NCBI GenBank assembly: GCA_013911975.1
Contig: JACESF010000030.1
Location: 1-44,238 of the forward strand
Source of the DNA: Hyphomicrobiales bacterium
Lineage (GTDB): Bacteria; Pseudomonadota; Alphaproteobacteria; Rhizobiales; Xanthobacteraceae
DNA length: 44,238 nt
Direction: 5' to 3'
Shown: piece by piece, positions 26,670 to 37,166 of the stretch
How positions within the stretch are numbered: the stretch's first letter is position 1
How the letters are laid out: each line of letters begins with the position of its first letter
Position numbers and translations under genes: made by a program
Notes under the pieces: model-generated
Databases searched by the model: none
Seen by the model: the letters and a program-made list of their open reading frames with translations, nothing else
Told to the model about the DNA's origin: nothing

Positions 26670-27739
26670 GTCGCCTCTCCCGCGCGTTCGAGAAGGCAGG
26701 CGTCGCCGTAGGAATAGAAGCGGTAGTCCTGCGCGACGGCATGGGCATAGGCCCGCTTCTGCGCCTCGTGTCCCACGAAGGCGGCCACCAGCATGACCAG
26801 GGTGGATTTGGGCAGATGGAAGTTGGTCATCATGAGGTCCACGGCCCGGAACCGGTATCCGGGCGTTATGAAGATGTCGGTCTCGCCGCGATAGGGGGCG
26901 ATGGGGCCGCCGGCCGCCGCCGCCTCGATGAGGCGGGTGGAGGTGGAGCCCACGGTGAGGATGCGCCCGCCCCGGGCTTTCACGGCATTCAGCGCGGCGG
27001 CGGTCTGCGGCGAGACCTCGCCCCATTCCGCATGCATCCGGTGGTCCGCGGTGTCCTCCGCCTTCACGGGCAGGAAGGTGCCGAGGCCCACATGGAGCGT
27101 CACCTTGTGCACGCTGACCACCGCCGCCTCCACCGCCGCCATGAGGGCGGGCGTGAAATGCAGGCTTGCGGTCGGCGCCGCGACGGAGCCTTCCACGCGG
27201 GCGAACAAAGGTTGGTAGTCGGTCCGGTCGCGCTCGTCCTCCGCGCGCCGGGCGGCGATATAGGGCGGCAGCGGCATGTGGCCCACCGCATCGATGGCGG
27301 CGTCGAGGGTGGGTCCTGACAGGGCGAAGCCCAGGTCCACGGCCCCTTCCTCGCCCTTGGCAAGCACCTCGGCGGACAGGGTGGCGCCGCCCTTCGAGAA
27401 CAGGATGCGGTCTCCCGGCGCGAGGCGCTTGGCGGGGCGGCAGAGCGCCGTCCATCGGTCCTCACCCAGCCGCCGCACCAGGGTCGCTTCCATCTGGACC
27501 TCGGTGCCGCCGTCCCGCGTGCGGATGCCGTCGAGGCGGGCGGGGATCACCTTGGTGTCGTTCACCACCACCGCATCGCCGGGGCGCAGGAAGGACGGCA
27601 GGTCGCCCACGCGGGCATCCTCAAGCTCCGTCTCCCGGCCGGGCCGCACCACCAGCAGGCGCGCGGCCTCGCGCGGCTCGGCGGGCCGCAGGGCGATGCG
27701 CTCGGGCGGAAGGTGGAAATCGAACGCGTCGACGCGCAT
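26666..27739 (-). CDS. queA: S-adenosylmethionine:tRNA ribosyltransferase-isomerase (QueA)
   Basis: 357 residues, full length. Typical stretches are [68 protein letters not shown] and [21 protein letters not shown]. QueA transfers the ribosyl part of S-adenosylmethionine to preQ1-modified tRNA, giving epoxyqueuosine. Its stop overlaps the tgt start by four bases, so the two successive enzymes are translated together. It is the first gene of the queA-tgt(-folD) run. Motifs and length are those expected. Confidence 0.96.
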   Translation of the reverse strand: MRVDAFDFHLPPERIALRPAEPREAARLLVVRPGRETELEDARVGDLPSFLRPGDAVVVNDTKVIPARLDGIRTRDGGTEVQMEATLVRRLGEDRWTALCRPAKRLAPGDRILFSKGGATLSAEVLAKGEEGAVDLGFALSGPTLDAAIDAVGHMPLPPYIAARRAEDERDRTDYQPLFARVEGSVAAPTASLHFTPALMAAVEAAVVSVHKVTLHVGLGTFLPVKAEDTADHRMHAEWGEVSPQTAAALNAVKARGGRILTVGSTSTRLIEAAAAGGPIAPYRGETDIFITPGYRFRAVDLMMTNFHLPKSTLVMLVAAFVGHEAQKRAYAHAVAQDYRFYSYGDACLLERAGEAT

Positions 27740-27851
27740 GGAACCTCGGGCTCGCCCGGCTGCGGCGGGCGCTGTGTGTGTGCCCGCCGTCCTAAAGGGC
27801 TTCGCCCGGCGAAGGAAGCCTCGCCGCGCATGGCTGTCCTGCCGCGCACTG

Positions 27852-28454
27852 TCAGAAGATGGCGATGGCGCCCTGCCAGATGGCCCAGCTCATGGCCGCC
27901 GTGATCAGCAGGCCCAGGACGGTGGCGAAGAAGCCCGCGAGGATGACGCCGCCGTCGCGCTCCACAAGGCCGAGGCCGAAGATGCACACGGCGAAGCCGG
28001 GGGGCAGGTTGCCGAGGAACGGAATGGGCAGCAGCAGGATGAAGCCCAGCAGCACCACGGTCGCGCCCACGACGCGCCGCGCGACCGGGCCGGCGAACTG
28101 CTCCAGGCGCGGACGGGAGAGCCGCTCCAGCTTCTCGATATAAGGCCGGGAGCGGGTGACGATGGCTTCCAGCATGGAGCGGGAGAAGGTCTGGCGCGCG
28201 ATGCGCTCTGGCAACCACAGCTCCTGCCGCCCCACCGCCATCTGAAGGCCGATGAGCATCAGCACGATGCCGCAGATGACCGGGATGCCGGGCGGCATGG
28301 GAATGCAGTTGGGGATCCCGAAGATCAGGAACAGGATGCCGAAGGCGCGGTTGCGCAGCGCGTTGACGAGATCGCCGATGGCGACCTTGTCCCCCTCCTG
28401 GGCAGCCAGGACGGCGGCGAGAAGTTCGGAAGTTCTCGGAGTGCGATGGTCCAC
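27852..28454 (-). CDS. ExoD-family membrane protein
   Basis: 200 residues with about four hydrophobic segments, including [20 protein letters not shown] and the [20 protein letters not shown] stretch; the two similar Pro-rich segments are characteristic of ExoD. The family is named after a Sinorhizobium gene affecting exopolysaccharide production and nodule invasion; its molecular function is not established. The start is GTG at 28454 with GAGGA just upstream. It lies between usg and queA on the same strand but with gaps over 90 bases, so co-transcription is uncertain. Confidence 0.85.
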   Translation of the reverse strand: MDHRTPRTSELLAAVLAAQEGDKVAIGDLVNALRNRAFGILFLIFGIPNCIPMPPGIPVICGIVLMLIGLQMAVGRQELWLPERIARQTFSRSMLEAIVTRSRPYIEKLERLSRPRLEQFAGPVARRVVGATVVLLGFILLLPIPFLGNLPPGFAVCIFGLGLVERDGGVILAGFFATVLGLLITAAMSWAIWQGAIAIF

Positions 28455-28549
28455 GTCGATCCTCGGTGCTCGCCCCCTTCTAGCACCGAGAAAGCGGCGC
28501 TGTCAGGGCGGGAGTGACGCGCGCCCGCGCTCTCCCGCCCGGACGCCCG

Positions 28550-28819
28550 TCAATGCAGGCTGACGAGGCCCTCCACCGCACGGAATTCCGCAGGCTTGAT
28601 GAGCTGATTGTGGGCGACGGCCACCGAATGAAGCTTGCCCTCCAGTTCCCGCTGCCAGAATTCCAGGAATTTCCTGAGTTCAGGGAAGTGCGGGCACAGG
28701 TCATAGTCCTGCCAGACATAGGCCTGAAGGAAGCGGGGATGGTCGGGCAAGTGGTAAAGGATACGCGCGGTGGCGAGACCGTAGCCGGACATCTGCTTGA
28801 CGAAGCCTTCGGAAACCAT
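28550..28819 (-). CDS. usg: Usg family protein (function unknown)
   Basis: 89 residues. The pattern QMSGYGLATARILYHLPDHPRFLQAYVWQDYDLCPHFPELRKFLEFWQRELEG is highly typical of the alphaproteobacterial Usg family, first noted beside tryptophan-operon genes. No catalytic motif or signal peptide is present, and the function is unknown. A strong GGAGG site seven bases before ATG 28819 fixes the start over the longer open frame. Here the gene is divergent from groESL and no trp genes are in sight. A perfect inverted repeat lies about 85 bases upstream. Confidence 0.92.
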   Translation of the reverse strand: MVSEGFVKQMSGYGLATARILYHLPDHPRFLQAYVWQDYDLCPHFPELRKFLEFWQRELEGKLHSVAVAHNQLIKPAEFRAVEGLVSLH

Positions 28820-28902
28820 GTTTCGACCTCCATGCTTCACGCGACACGCTGCCCTTCTTGGAAGGACAGATCGATTGTCGGCTCCAAATCCTCCAACCGC
28901 CA

Positions 28903-28922
28903 GATGAAAAATTAGTTTCATC
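28903..28922. promoter_or_regulatory. Perfect 7-bp inverted repeat upstream of usg
   Basis: GATGAAA and TTTCATC are separated by six bases (AATTAG). The element is embedded in AT-rich DNA and lies 84 bases upstream of the usg start. No T tract follows on either strand, so an operator for a dimeric regulator is more likely than a terminator. No known regulator is assigned. Confidence 0.35.
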
Positions 28923-29016
28923 GTTTAAAAACAATGCGTTAGCAGCGATGGGGTGACAGTGCTGACAGGTCGTGGGAAAGCGTTTGAAAGCCGGCATGTT
29001 TCAGCCGTTCCCGACG

Positions 29017-29043
29017 CTGGCACTCCCCTCCTCTGAGTGCCAA
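29017..29043 (+). promoter_or_regulatory. CIRCE operator (HrcA binding site)
   Basis: The arms CTGGCACTC and GAGTGCCAA are separated by exactly nine bases, matching the CIRCE consensus TTAGCACTC-N9-GAGTGCTAA in 15 of 18 arm positions. The centre lies about 117 bases upstream of the groES ATG. HrcA binding here would repress groESL under normal conditions and release it on heat shock. The hrcA gene is not in the window. Confidence 0.93.
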
Positions 29044-29146
29044 ATAATTGGGATGCCCCCCTTGCGGCCTCCTGCGTGCGCACTTAGATGCCCGGCGGGC
29101 GCTGCGAGACGGCGCCGCAACGAGACAACCAAACCGGAGTTTCCCG

Positions 29147-29461
29147 ATGGGTTTCCGCCCCCTCCACGACCGCGTCGTCGTGAAGCGCATCGAAGCCGAG
29201 CAGAAGACGGCCGGCGGCATCATCATCCCCGACACCGCCAAGGAAAAGCCCCAGGAGGGCGAAGTGGTGTCCGTGGGCCCCGGTATCCGGAACGAGAAGG
29301 GCGAACTGGTCGCCCTCGACGTGAAGGCCGGTGACCGCGTGCTGTTCGGCAAGTGGTCCGGCACCGAGGTGAAGATCGACGGTCAGGACCTCCTGATCAT
29401 GAAGGAGAGCGACATCCTCGGCGTCGTCGAGATCAGCGCCTCCGCCAAGAAGGCGGCCTGA
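29147..29461 (+). CDS. groES: Co-chaperonin GroES
   Basis: 104 residues, the usual size. [40 protein letters not shown] contains the mobile loop (around 17-32) that binds GroEL. The C-terminal half has [29 protein letters not shown]. GroES forms the heptameric lid of the chaperonin cage. The longer open frame is rejected in favour of ATG 29147, the family start, with CGGAG upstream. It precedes groEL with a 45-base gap and lies under CIRCE control. Confidence 0.97.
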   Translation: MGFRPLHDRVVVKRIEAEQKTAGGIIIPDTAKEKPQEGEVVSVGPGIRNEKGELVALDVKAGDRVLFGKWSGTEVKIDGQDLLIMKESDILGVVEISASAKKAA

Positions 29462-29482
29462 GCCTCCTTCCTTCCCACCTAA

Positions 29483-31274
<1,792 letters not shown>

Positions 31275-31289
31275 GGGATCCATACAGAA

Positions 31290-31316
31290 GGGCGTGGCGC
31301 GAGCCGCGCCCTTTTT
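31290..31316 (+). terminator. Rho-independent terminator of groESL
   Basis: A 9-bp stem with one G-U pair (31290-31298 GGGCGTGGC with 31303-31311 GCCGCGCCC) and a GCGA loop is followed by TTTTT at 31312-31316. It lies 16 bases past the duplicated groEL tail and directly abuts the stop codon of the convergent gene at 31317. Confidence 0.9.
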
Positions 31317-31769
31317 CTATGGGATCGGCGACTGACGCGCTTTCAGTTCGTCCCGGCGTGCGCTGGCGGCGCGCAGTTCGCCCGCCACGGTTTCCAGCAG
31401 CCCGGCGATCTCGTCGAACGACTGCGGAACGCCGTCGATGGACGGGGGCACATAGGTCAGTTCCCCCTTGGCCGAGAAATCGTCCACCGCCGCCACCAGA
31501 CCAAAGGTCCGCACGATGGTCGCCTCGATCACGTCATCCATGGGCTTGCCGAGCCGGTCCGCGACTTCGATCTCCAGCCCCGTCGTCAACTCCTCCAGCG
31601 TGCAGTCGATGATGCCGATGGAGATGATCTCGCGGGGATTGAAGGTGTTGACGACGGTATACATCTGCGTGGGCACGCCGAAACCGCGGCTGTGGAACCA
31701 CGCTTTCCGATAATCGTCGTAGCTCTTTCCGGCCTTCAGCGTGCGGGTGACGATCGCGACGAACTTCAT
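31317..31769 (-). CDS. Hypothetical protein, 150 aa
   Basis: I do not recognise a named family. The protein is cytoplasmic, with no signal peptide or membrane segment. The first half (MKFVAIVTRTLKAGKSYDDYRKAWFHS, then VVNTFNPREIISIGIIDCT) has alternating strand and helix spacing reminiscent of dimeric alpha/beta-barrel (ABM-like) proteins, but this is only an impression. The C-terminal quarter is helical and charged. It is 23 bases downstream of the GT39 gene on the same strand and may be co-transcribed with it. Its stop abuts the groESL terminator. Codon use looks like that of the neighbours, so it is probably a real gene. Confidence 0.72.
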   Translation of the reverse strand: MKFVAIVTRTLKAGKSYDDYRKAWFHSRGFGVPTQMYTVVNTFNPREIISIGIIDCTLEELTTGLEIEVADRLGKPMDDVIEATIVRTFGLVAAVDDFSAKGELTYVPPSIDGVPQSFDEIAGLLETVAGELRAASARRDELKARQSPIP

Positions 31770-31792
31770 GGACCGTCACCCCTCTGAAAGCT

Positions 31793-33355
31793 CTAGCGGC
31801 ACAGCTCGCTTTCGGCCGGCAGCGGCGTGATCTGCCAGAAGCTCTCGCGCTTCGGCTTCATGAGCGGCGCCCACCACTTGGCCCACACGTCGATGGCCGT
31901 GCCTTCCATGCGCGGCGGGGCGAGCGCGCCCGAGCCGTTGATGACGCCCGTCACCTGCCCGCATCCGGTGGCGGCGCGGGACGGGGGCCGGTAGGCGTGC
32001 TCGGTGACGATGACCACCCGCGCTTCGGGAATGGCGGCGCGCAGCCGCCCGGCCGAATTGCGGTCCGCCGCCACGAGGGTCGGCCTGGCGCCCAGCTTCT
32101 CCAGCACGACCGGCCGCAGCGCTGCCAGGGGCTCCGCCGCCACGCAGCGCCCGCACAGGCGCGGGTCCGGCCACAGCGTGATGGCCGCGCGCGTCACCAC
32201 CACGCCCAGCGCCACCAGGAACAGCAGGGTGAGGTAGATCCTCACCCGGTCCTGCCAGCCGCCGAGCCGCTCCAGCTCCATGAACACATAGACCGGCGCG
32301 AACAGGAAGAAGACGTGGAAGTAGCGGTCCCGCAGGCTGGTGGAGCCCATGGCGAGCACGCCGATGAGCGTGCCGACGGTGCCGATGATGATCAGCGAGC
32401 GCAGCACATGGCGGATCGAGTCCTGCTCTGTGCTCGCCTCGCGGGCGCCCTCCCCGCGGTTCAGGGGCAGGAAGACGAGGGCGGCAAGGCCGAGGAACGG
32501 CAGCAGGTAGCCCACCCAGGCGCCGATGAAGGTGTCCAGCACCTTGAACATGCGCGCGGCAGGATCGCCCGCCACCACGTCGGCGGTGGCGGCGACCACG
32601 TCCTGCTTGAGCAGGTGGAGCGCGAGGGCATAAAGGCCGATCGGCACCGCCGCCACCAGCAGCGTGATGCCGAAGCGGGGATTGAGGAAGGCGCGCCGGA
32701 AGCTCGGCTCCAGGAGGGAGGCGAGGAACAGGGCGAGGAAAAAGGCGAAGAAGCCGAACTTCCCGACCACGCCCACCACGATCCACACGCCCAGGCCGGC
32801 ATAGAGCCAGGGCGAGCGGGAGCCGCGCGCGATGGCCATCAGCGTCAGCATGAAGCCCGCGATGGCGACGATCATCACGTTGGAATGGGTGAGGATGCGG
32901 TGGCTGTGATAGCCGACCACCCAGAGCGCCGAGAGCGAGAAGACCGCCAGCGCCTGGAGCCGCGGATCCGTCAGCGCATGGCGCGCGACGCGATAGACCA
33001 GCATGGCGCAGGCGAACAGCAGCCCGTAGCGCAGGAGTGCGAATGAGAGCGGCCCGGGCCCGGTGACCTGCTGGATGCCCCACAGCAGCCAGTCGAAGAC
33101 TGGCGGATTGCGCGGCACGTAGCTGACTTCGAAGGATTGGACGAAGTAGCTCTCGATGGAATCATCGACGTTGATGGCGCCTTCCATGAACACCGAGATG
33201 GCGCCATGGATCAGGGCCCAGAGGCCGACGATGACAGCCACGCCCGCCTGCGTCGCCCACCAGGGCGCCGGGGGGACTGTCTCTTGATATCCCCAGGACT
33301 TGGGGAATACGGGGGGCCGGAGCAGACTCCGCTCGGCCGGAACGGTCGCGGGCAC
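31793..33355 (-). CDS. GT39-type (ArnT/PMT-like) membrane glycosyltransferase
   Basis: 520 residues with about ten hydrophobic segments. A periplasmic loop after the first helix begins INVDDSIESYFVQSFE, where an acidic DD pair matches the catalytic region of GT39/ArnT-like enzymes. PPVFDWLLWGIQQVTG and the following helices also fit. The C-terminal ~120 residues (after about 400) form a soluble, probably periplasmic domain. Such enzymes move a sugar from a polyprenyl-phosphate carrier to lipid A, a glycolipid or protein; which one cannot be told. The start is GTG with GGAGTGAG upstream. Confidence 0.85.
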   Translation of the reverse strand: MPATVPAERSLLRPPVFPKSWGYQETVPPAPWWATQAGVAVIVGLWALIHGAISVFMEGAINVDDSIESYFVQSFEVSYVPRNPPVFDWLLWGIQQVTGPGPLSFALLRYGLLFACAMLVYRVARHALTDPRLQALAVFSLSALWVVGYHSHRILTHSNVMIVAIAGFMLTLMAIARGSRSPWLYAGLGVWIVVGVVGKFGFFAFFLALFLASLLEPSFRRAFLNPRFGITLLVAAVPIGLYALALHLLKQDVVAATADVVAGDPAARMFKVLDTFIGAWVGYLLPFLGLAALVFLPLNRGEGAREASTEQDSIRHVLRSLIIIGTVGTLIGVLAMGSTSLRDRYFHVFFLFAPVYVFMELERLGGWQDRVRIYLTLLFLVALGVVVTRAAITLWPDPRLCGRCVAAEPLAALRPVVLEKLGARPTLVAADRNSAGRLRAAIPEARVVIVTEHAYRPPSRAATGCGQVTGVINGSGALAPPRMEGTAIDVWAKWWAPLMKPKRESFWQITPLPAESELCR

Positions 33356-33499
33356 GTCTCACTCCGGAAGCCAGGGCTTTCTCTCTATATCGCCGCGCCG
33401 GGCGGACCGCCACATCGCTCCCGGTCGCTGACGCAGGAAGCCCAGGAGCGTAGCGCCAGGGATACACCATTCGCCGGGCGGCAGCGCCGACTTTGGCGG

Positions 33500-33802
33500 C
33501 TAAAGGGTTTCGAGAATGTGAAATCCCGCCTTGCCGCCGCTCGCCGCCAGCGCCGTGTCCGCCGCCTCATGGGCCAGCAGGTCATCCACCCGCGCCCCCG
33601 GCGGGCCGGAGCGGCAGGCTTCGGTCATGGCCTCCACATCCGCCACAGGGCCCGCGATCACGGCCTCCACCGATCCGCTGCGCCGGTTCCGCACCCAACC
33701 GCGCAGGCCCAGCCCCTCGGCCTCCCGCGCGCACCAGGCGCGGTAGCCGACGCCCTGGACGCGGCCGCGAACGGTGAGATGAACGATCCGGATGTCGCTC
33801 AC
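33500..33802 (-). CDS. acyP: Acylphosphatase
   Basis: 100 residues. The signature [13 protein letters not shown] carries the phosphate-binding loop and catalytic Arg. [19 protein letters not shown] contains the catalytic Asn and the second signature. It hydrolyses acyl phosphates such as acetyl phosphate or 1,3-bisphosphoglycerate in the cytoplasm. The start is GTG, overlapping the eipB stop in GTGA, so the two are translationally coupled, though no functional link is obvious. The C-terminus (about 80-100) is slightly longer than in the smallest members. Confidence 0.94.
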   Translation of the reverse strand: MSDIRIVHLTVRGRVQGVGYRAWCAREAEGLGLRGWVRNRRSGSVEAVIAGPVADVEAMTEACRSGPPGARVDDLLAHEAADTALAASGGKAGFHILETL

Positions 33803-34638
33803 CGCTTGCAGCCCTCCGAGGCGGGCAAGGTCTCCAGGGTGTCGATGCGGCCCCGCAGGATGAAGTCGTTATAGTCGATCTTCATGTCGCCGATGACGCC
33901 GTTCTCATAGAGGGTCATGGACATCACATAGGCCGGGGTCTGGCTGTTGGAACCCGAGTCGAAATAGCTCACGGTGACAGGATAGTAGGTGATGCCCGAG
34001 AGAATGGTGCTCGCCTGCTGCGGCAGGTTCTTGGCGTCCTTCGCCGCATGGCCGATGACGGCCAGCGTGTCATAGACCTTGTCGCCGTCGTCCGAGCCGT
34101 CGAACACACGGGCCTCGAAGGTCGTCTCGTCCTTCCGGGCCGCTTCGAGCACCTTGGTGACGTGCTGGGTGGGCAGCAGGATCTGCCCCTTCAGCTCCAC
34201 CAGCTCGCGGCGCGGCTTGGTGACGTCGATGGAGAGGCCGTCCGGCACGCGGTTCACGGTGGCGGCCACGTCGCTGCTGACCCGGCTCCCGGTGCGGTTC
34301 ACGGTCTGGAAGCGATAGGACTTGCCGTCGCCATCCTCCCAGCTCGTGGAGAGCATATCGCTCTTCGAGGTGGCGCCCTCGCCGGTATCCACCTCGTTCG
34401 CCTGGTGCAGCTTGACGTTGTAGCCCTTGCAGGCGTCGCCGGTGAGCTCGTAGTCGATGCGCCCGCTGGCGCTTTCCAGCTTCACGCTGGGCTTGGAGGC
34501 ATCGAGCCCCAGCATGTAGCTCGCGCGATGCGCCAGCAGGGGGGTGGCGGGCGCGGGCGCCTGGGCGGACGCGGACGAGCCCAGCACGGCCAGTCCCGCA
34601 GCCAGTCCGAGAACGAGGTTCCGCCGCATCCGCATCAT
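33799..34638 (-). CDS. eipB: EipB family periplasmic protein (DUF1849)
   Basis: 279 residues. The signal peptide is about 1-27 ([20 protein letters not shown]... cut after ASA). The mature protein begins near [13 protein letters not shown], typical of DUF1849, and has exactly two cysteines, in [10 protein letters not shown] and at the C-terminal EGCKR. These match the disulfide pair described for Brucella EipB, a beta-spiral protein needed for cell-envelope integrity. A longer frame exists, but ATG 34638 has GGGAGG six bases ahead and yields the signal peptide. It is divergent from ridA and overlaps the acylphosphatase start. The molecular role is incompletely known. Confidence 0.9.
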   Translation of the reverse strand: MMRMRRNLVLGLAAGLAVLGSSASAQAPAPATPLLAHRASYMLGLDASKPSVKLESASGRIDYELTGDACKGYNVKLHQANEVDTGEGATSKSDMLSTSWEDGDGKSYRFQTVNRTGSRVSSDVAATVNRVPDGLSIDVTKPRRELVELKGQILLPTQHVTKVLEAARKDETTFEARVFDGSDDGDKVYDTLAVIGHAAKDAKNLPQQASTILSGITYYPVTVSYFDSGSNSQTPAYVMSMTLYENGVIGDMKIDYNDFILRGRIDTLETLPASEGCKR

Positions 34639-34801
34639 TCCTGACCTCCCAGCAAAACTGTGCTCATCTGCCCTGCCCCACGGCCCGGCGACTTGCGCGC
34701 CGAGTCGTGTTCGGCCAAGAGAATTGGGCGGATTTTCATGCCATTTCCATGGCGTTTCCCGTGTTGACGTCCGATTTTCCTCATTCTCGCAGGAGATGCG
34801 C

Positions 34802-35260
34802 ATGTCCATTGACCAGAAGCTCACCGACCTCGGGATCGCCCTGCCAACCCCCAAGCCGCCCATCGCGAACTATGTTCCCGTGGTCCGGACCGGCAACCTC
34901 CTGTTCGTCTCGGGCCAGGTCTCGGTGGACAGCGCGGGCACCGTGACCAGCGGCAAGCTGGGCGCGGGCATGAGCATCGAGGACGGCCGGGCCGCCGCGC
35001 GCCTGTGCGCCATCAATGTCATCGCGCAGCTCAAGGCCGCGACCGGCGACCTGGAGAAGGTGGTGCGCGTTGTGAAGGTGGTCGGGTTCGTGAATTCCTC
35101 CCTCGACTTCACCGACCAGCCCGCCGTCATCAATGGCTGTTCGGACCTGCTGGTGGAAGTGTTCGGCGACAAGGGGCGCCATGCGCGCTCCGCCGTGGGC
35201 GTCGCGTCCCTGCCCTTCAACGCTGCCGTGGAAGTCGAGGCGATCGTCGAGATCGCCTGA
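34802..35260 (+). CDS. RidA (YjgF/YER057c/UK114) family protein
   Basis: 152 residues, the longer RidA-like subgroup. The fold-defining segments are VPVVRTGNLLFVSGQVSVD, the ARLCAINVIAQLKAATGDLEKVVRVVKV helix and strand, and GRHARSAVGVASLPFNAAVEVEAIV with the active-site Arg. Archetypal RidA deaminates reactive 2-aminoacrylate made by PLP enzymes; subgroup specificity here is not proven. ATG 34802 is chosen over 34796 because the AGGAG site would touch the earlier one. It heads a plus-strand run with a GDPD gene 24 bases on. Confidence 0.9.
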   Translation: MSIDQKLTDLGIALPTPKPPIANYVPVVRTGNLLFVSGQVSVDSAGTVTSGKLGAGMSIEDGRAAARLCAINVIAQLKAATGDLEKVVRVVKVVGFVNSSLDFTDQPAVINGCSDLLVEVFGDKGRHARSAVGVASLPFNAAVEVEAIVEIA

Positions 35261-35284
35261 CGCTTCCGCCGGAACGGACCGGCC

Positions 35285-36043
35285 ATGCGCGACCTGACCC
35301 TCTTCACGCGTCAGCCGGTGGCCCATCGCGGCCTCCACGATGCCGCGCGCGGCATCGTGGAGAATTCGCGCTCCGCCATATCCGCCGCCATCGCGGGCGG
35401 GTATGGCATCGAGATCGACGTGCAGTTGAGCGCCGACGGCAAGGTGGTCGTGTTCCACGACAGCAGCCTCGACCGCCTGACCGCTGCGCAAGGCGCGGTG
35501 AATGCGCAGCCCGCCGCCGCGCTCCAGGGCATGGCGCTGATGGGCACCCCCGACCACATCCTGAAGCTGCGGGAAGTGCTGGAGCTTGTTGCGGGCCGCG
35601 CGCCCCTCCTCATCGAGTTGAAGAGCGCCTTCGACGGGGACATGCGGCTCGCGGACGCCTGCGCCGCCCTGGTGGCGGACTATCCGGGTCCGGTCGCGCT
35701 GATGTCCTTCGATCCCGACCTCGTCGCCCGGGTCAGGCGCACGGCGCCCGCCATCATTCGCGGGATCGTCGCGGAGGGCCGCTATGATCGCAAGGGATGG
35801 TCGGATCTCTCCCCCACCCAGCGGCGCACCCTGCCCTATCTTCTGCACTGGCCGCGCACCCGCTTCGATTTCGTCGCCTATCGGGTGCGCGATATCGGCA
35901 ACGCGCCGACCCGGCTGGCGCGCAGGCTCGGCATTCCCGTGCTCGCCTGGACGGTGCGGACGCCGGAGGAGCGGGCGCGGGCAAGCACGCTGGCCGACCA
36001 GATCATTTTCGAGGGTTTCGTCCCGGGCGTGACGCCCCATTGA
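35285..36043 (+). CDS. Glycerophosphodiester phosphodiesterase
   Basis: 252 residues, GDPD TIM-barrel. The catalytic HRG is in VAHRGLHDAARGIVENS, followed by the E-x-D metal ligands in GIEIDVQLSADGKVVVFHD, with the second catalytic His in FHD. LLIELKS adds another metal ligand. There is no signal peptide, so it is probably cytoplasmic (UgpQ-like). It releases glycerol-3-phosphate from deacylated phospholipids. It is 24 bases after the RidA gene and 10 bases before the DUF4424 gene. Confidence 0.93.
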   Translation: MRDLTLFTRQPVAHRGLHDAARGIVENSRSAISAAIAGGYGIEIDVQLSADGKVVVFHDSSLDRLTAAQGAVNAQPAAALQGMALMGTPDHILKLREVLELVAGRAPLLIELKSAFDGDMRLADACAALVADYPGPVALMSFDPDLVARVRRTAPAIIRGIVAEGRYDRKGWSDLSPTQRRTLPYLLHWPRTRFDFVAYRVRDIGNAPTRLARRLGIPVLAWTVRTPEERARASTLADQIIFEGFVPGVTPH

Positions 36044-36053
36044 GGAGACAGCC

Positions 36054-37109
36054 ATGCGGGGCATGAGTAAGGACCGGACGGCACGTTGGTTCCGGGGGGC
36101 GACACTGGCGGCCGCATTGGCCGCGCCGCTGGCGGGCGGCCTCGCCCTGCCCGCCCGGGCGAACGATTCCAGCGCGGAACTGCGCGCCGGCGGCCTCGTG
36201 TTCGTCGCCAACGACGTGATTTCCATGGTCTCGGAAGACCTGTTCATCTCTGAGAAGGAGGTGCGGGTCCGCTACCTGTTCCGCAACCCGTCGGACAAGG
36301 ACGTCACCTTGCTGGTGGCCTTCCCCATGCCGGACCTCGCCCATTCGGAAAGCCCGATCTCCATTCCCTTCCCGGACGCCGACAATTTCCTGGGCTTCAA
36401 GACCCTGGTGGACGGCAAGCCGGTGGAGACGCGCATGGAGCGGCGCGTGATTGGCCTCGGGCTCGACCGCACCAAGCTGCTGGAAGACCTGAAGATCCCC
36501 CTCGCGCCCACCTGGGAGCAGACGGTGAAGGCGCTGGACGCGCTGCCGGACGATGCCAAGCGCAAGCTATTGGAAATCGGCCTCGTGCGGCCGGACGATT
36601 ACGACGCGGGCAAGGGCTGGGAGCACCATCTGGCGCCGCTCGACTGGACCTTGAAGACCACCTACTACTGGACCCAGACCTTCCCCGCGAAGAGCGACCT
36701 GAAGGTGGAGCACCATTACTCCCCGAGCGTCGGCCTGTCCCTGGGCACACTCGTCGGTGACACGAACCCCGACTCCTACATCAAGCGCGAACTGCGCCGC
36801 ATGGACGAGGCCTATTGCATGGACGGCGCCTTCAAGGCCGCCGTCGCCAAGGCGCCGCGCCCGAAGGATGCGCCGCTGCCGCCCTTCTCCGAGGCGCGCA
36901 TCGGCTACATCCTCAAGACCGGCGCCAACTGGAGCGGCGCCATCTCGGACTTCACCCTCACCGTGGACAAGGGCGCGCCGGAGAATCTCGTGAGCTTCTG
37001 CGGCACGGGGGTAAAGAAGATCGGCCCCACCACCTTCCAGATGAAGGCCAAGGACTTCCTGCCCGAAAACGACCTCGGCATCCTCATCCTGAAGCCGCAG
37101 CCCAAATAG
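36054..37109 (+). CDS. Secreted DUF4424 domain protein
   Basis: 351 residues. A signal peptide (about 1-36, cut after ARA in PARANDSSAE) is followed by a DUF4424 domain. Its N-terminal half begins NDSSAELRAGGLVF and VSMVSEDLFIS-like strands, and it is rich in Trp/Tyr (TTYYWTQTFPA). Two cysteines (AYCMDG and SFCGTG) could form a disulfide. No known catalytic motif is visible. Members are periplasmic or secreted and uncharacterised. GAGGAG precedes the ATG. It lies 10 bases after the GDPD gene, so a periplasmic or envelope role is plausible but unproven. Confidence 0.85.
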   Translation: MRGMSKDRTARWFRGATLAAALAAPLAGGLALPARANDSSAELRAGGLVFVANDVISMVSEDLFISEKEVRVRYLFRNPSDKDVTLLVAFPMPDLAHSESPISIPFPDADNFLGFKTLVDGKPVETRMERRVIGLGLDRTKLLEDLKIPLAPTWEQTVKALDALPDDAKRKLLEIGLVRPDDYDAGKGWEHHLAPLDWTLKTTYYWTQTFPAKSDLKVEHHYSPSVGLSLGTLVGDTNPDSYIKRELRRMDEAYCMDGAFKAAVAKAPRPKDAPLPPFSEARIGYILKTGANWSGAISDFTLTVDKGAPENLVSFCGTGVKKIGPTTFQMKAKDFLPENDLGILILKPQPK

Positions 37110-37166
37110 GCTGCGACCTTCCACCGCGCTGTCCGGGAGGGCGGCGCGGCCCATCTTTGAATTCGC

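Larger units (their letters stand above)
28820..29146. other. Divergent usg/groESL regulatory region
   Basis: This 327-base gap holds the control sequences for usg (minus) and groES-groEL (plus). Visible elements are a GATGAAA/TTTCATC inverted repeat (28903-28922) and a CIRCE operator (29017-29043). A TTTAAAAACA tract lies around 28924-28933, among the most AT-rich DNA of the window. TTGAAA at 28984-28989 could be a -35 element for groES, but the matching -10 is poor. No gene is seen in it. Confidence 0.7.
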
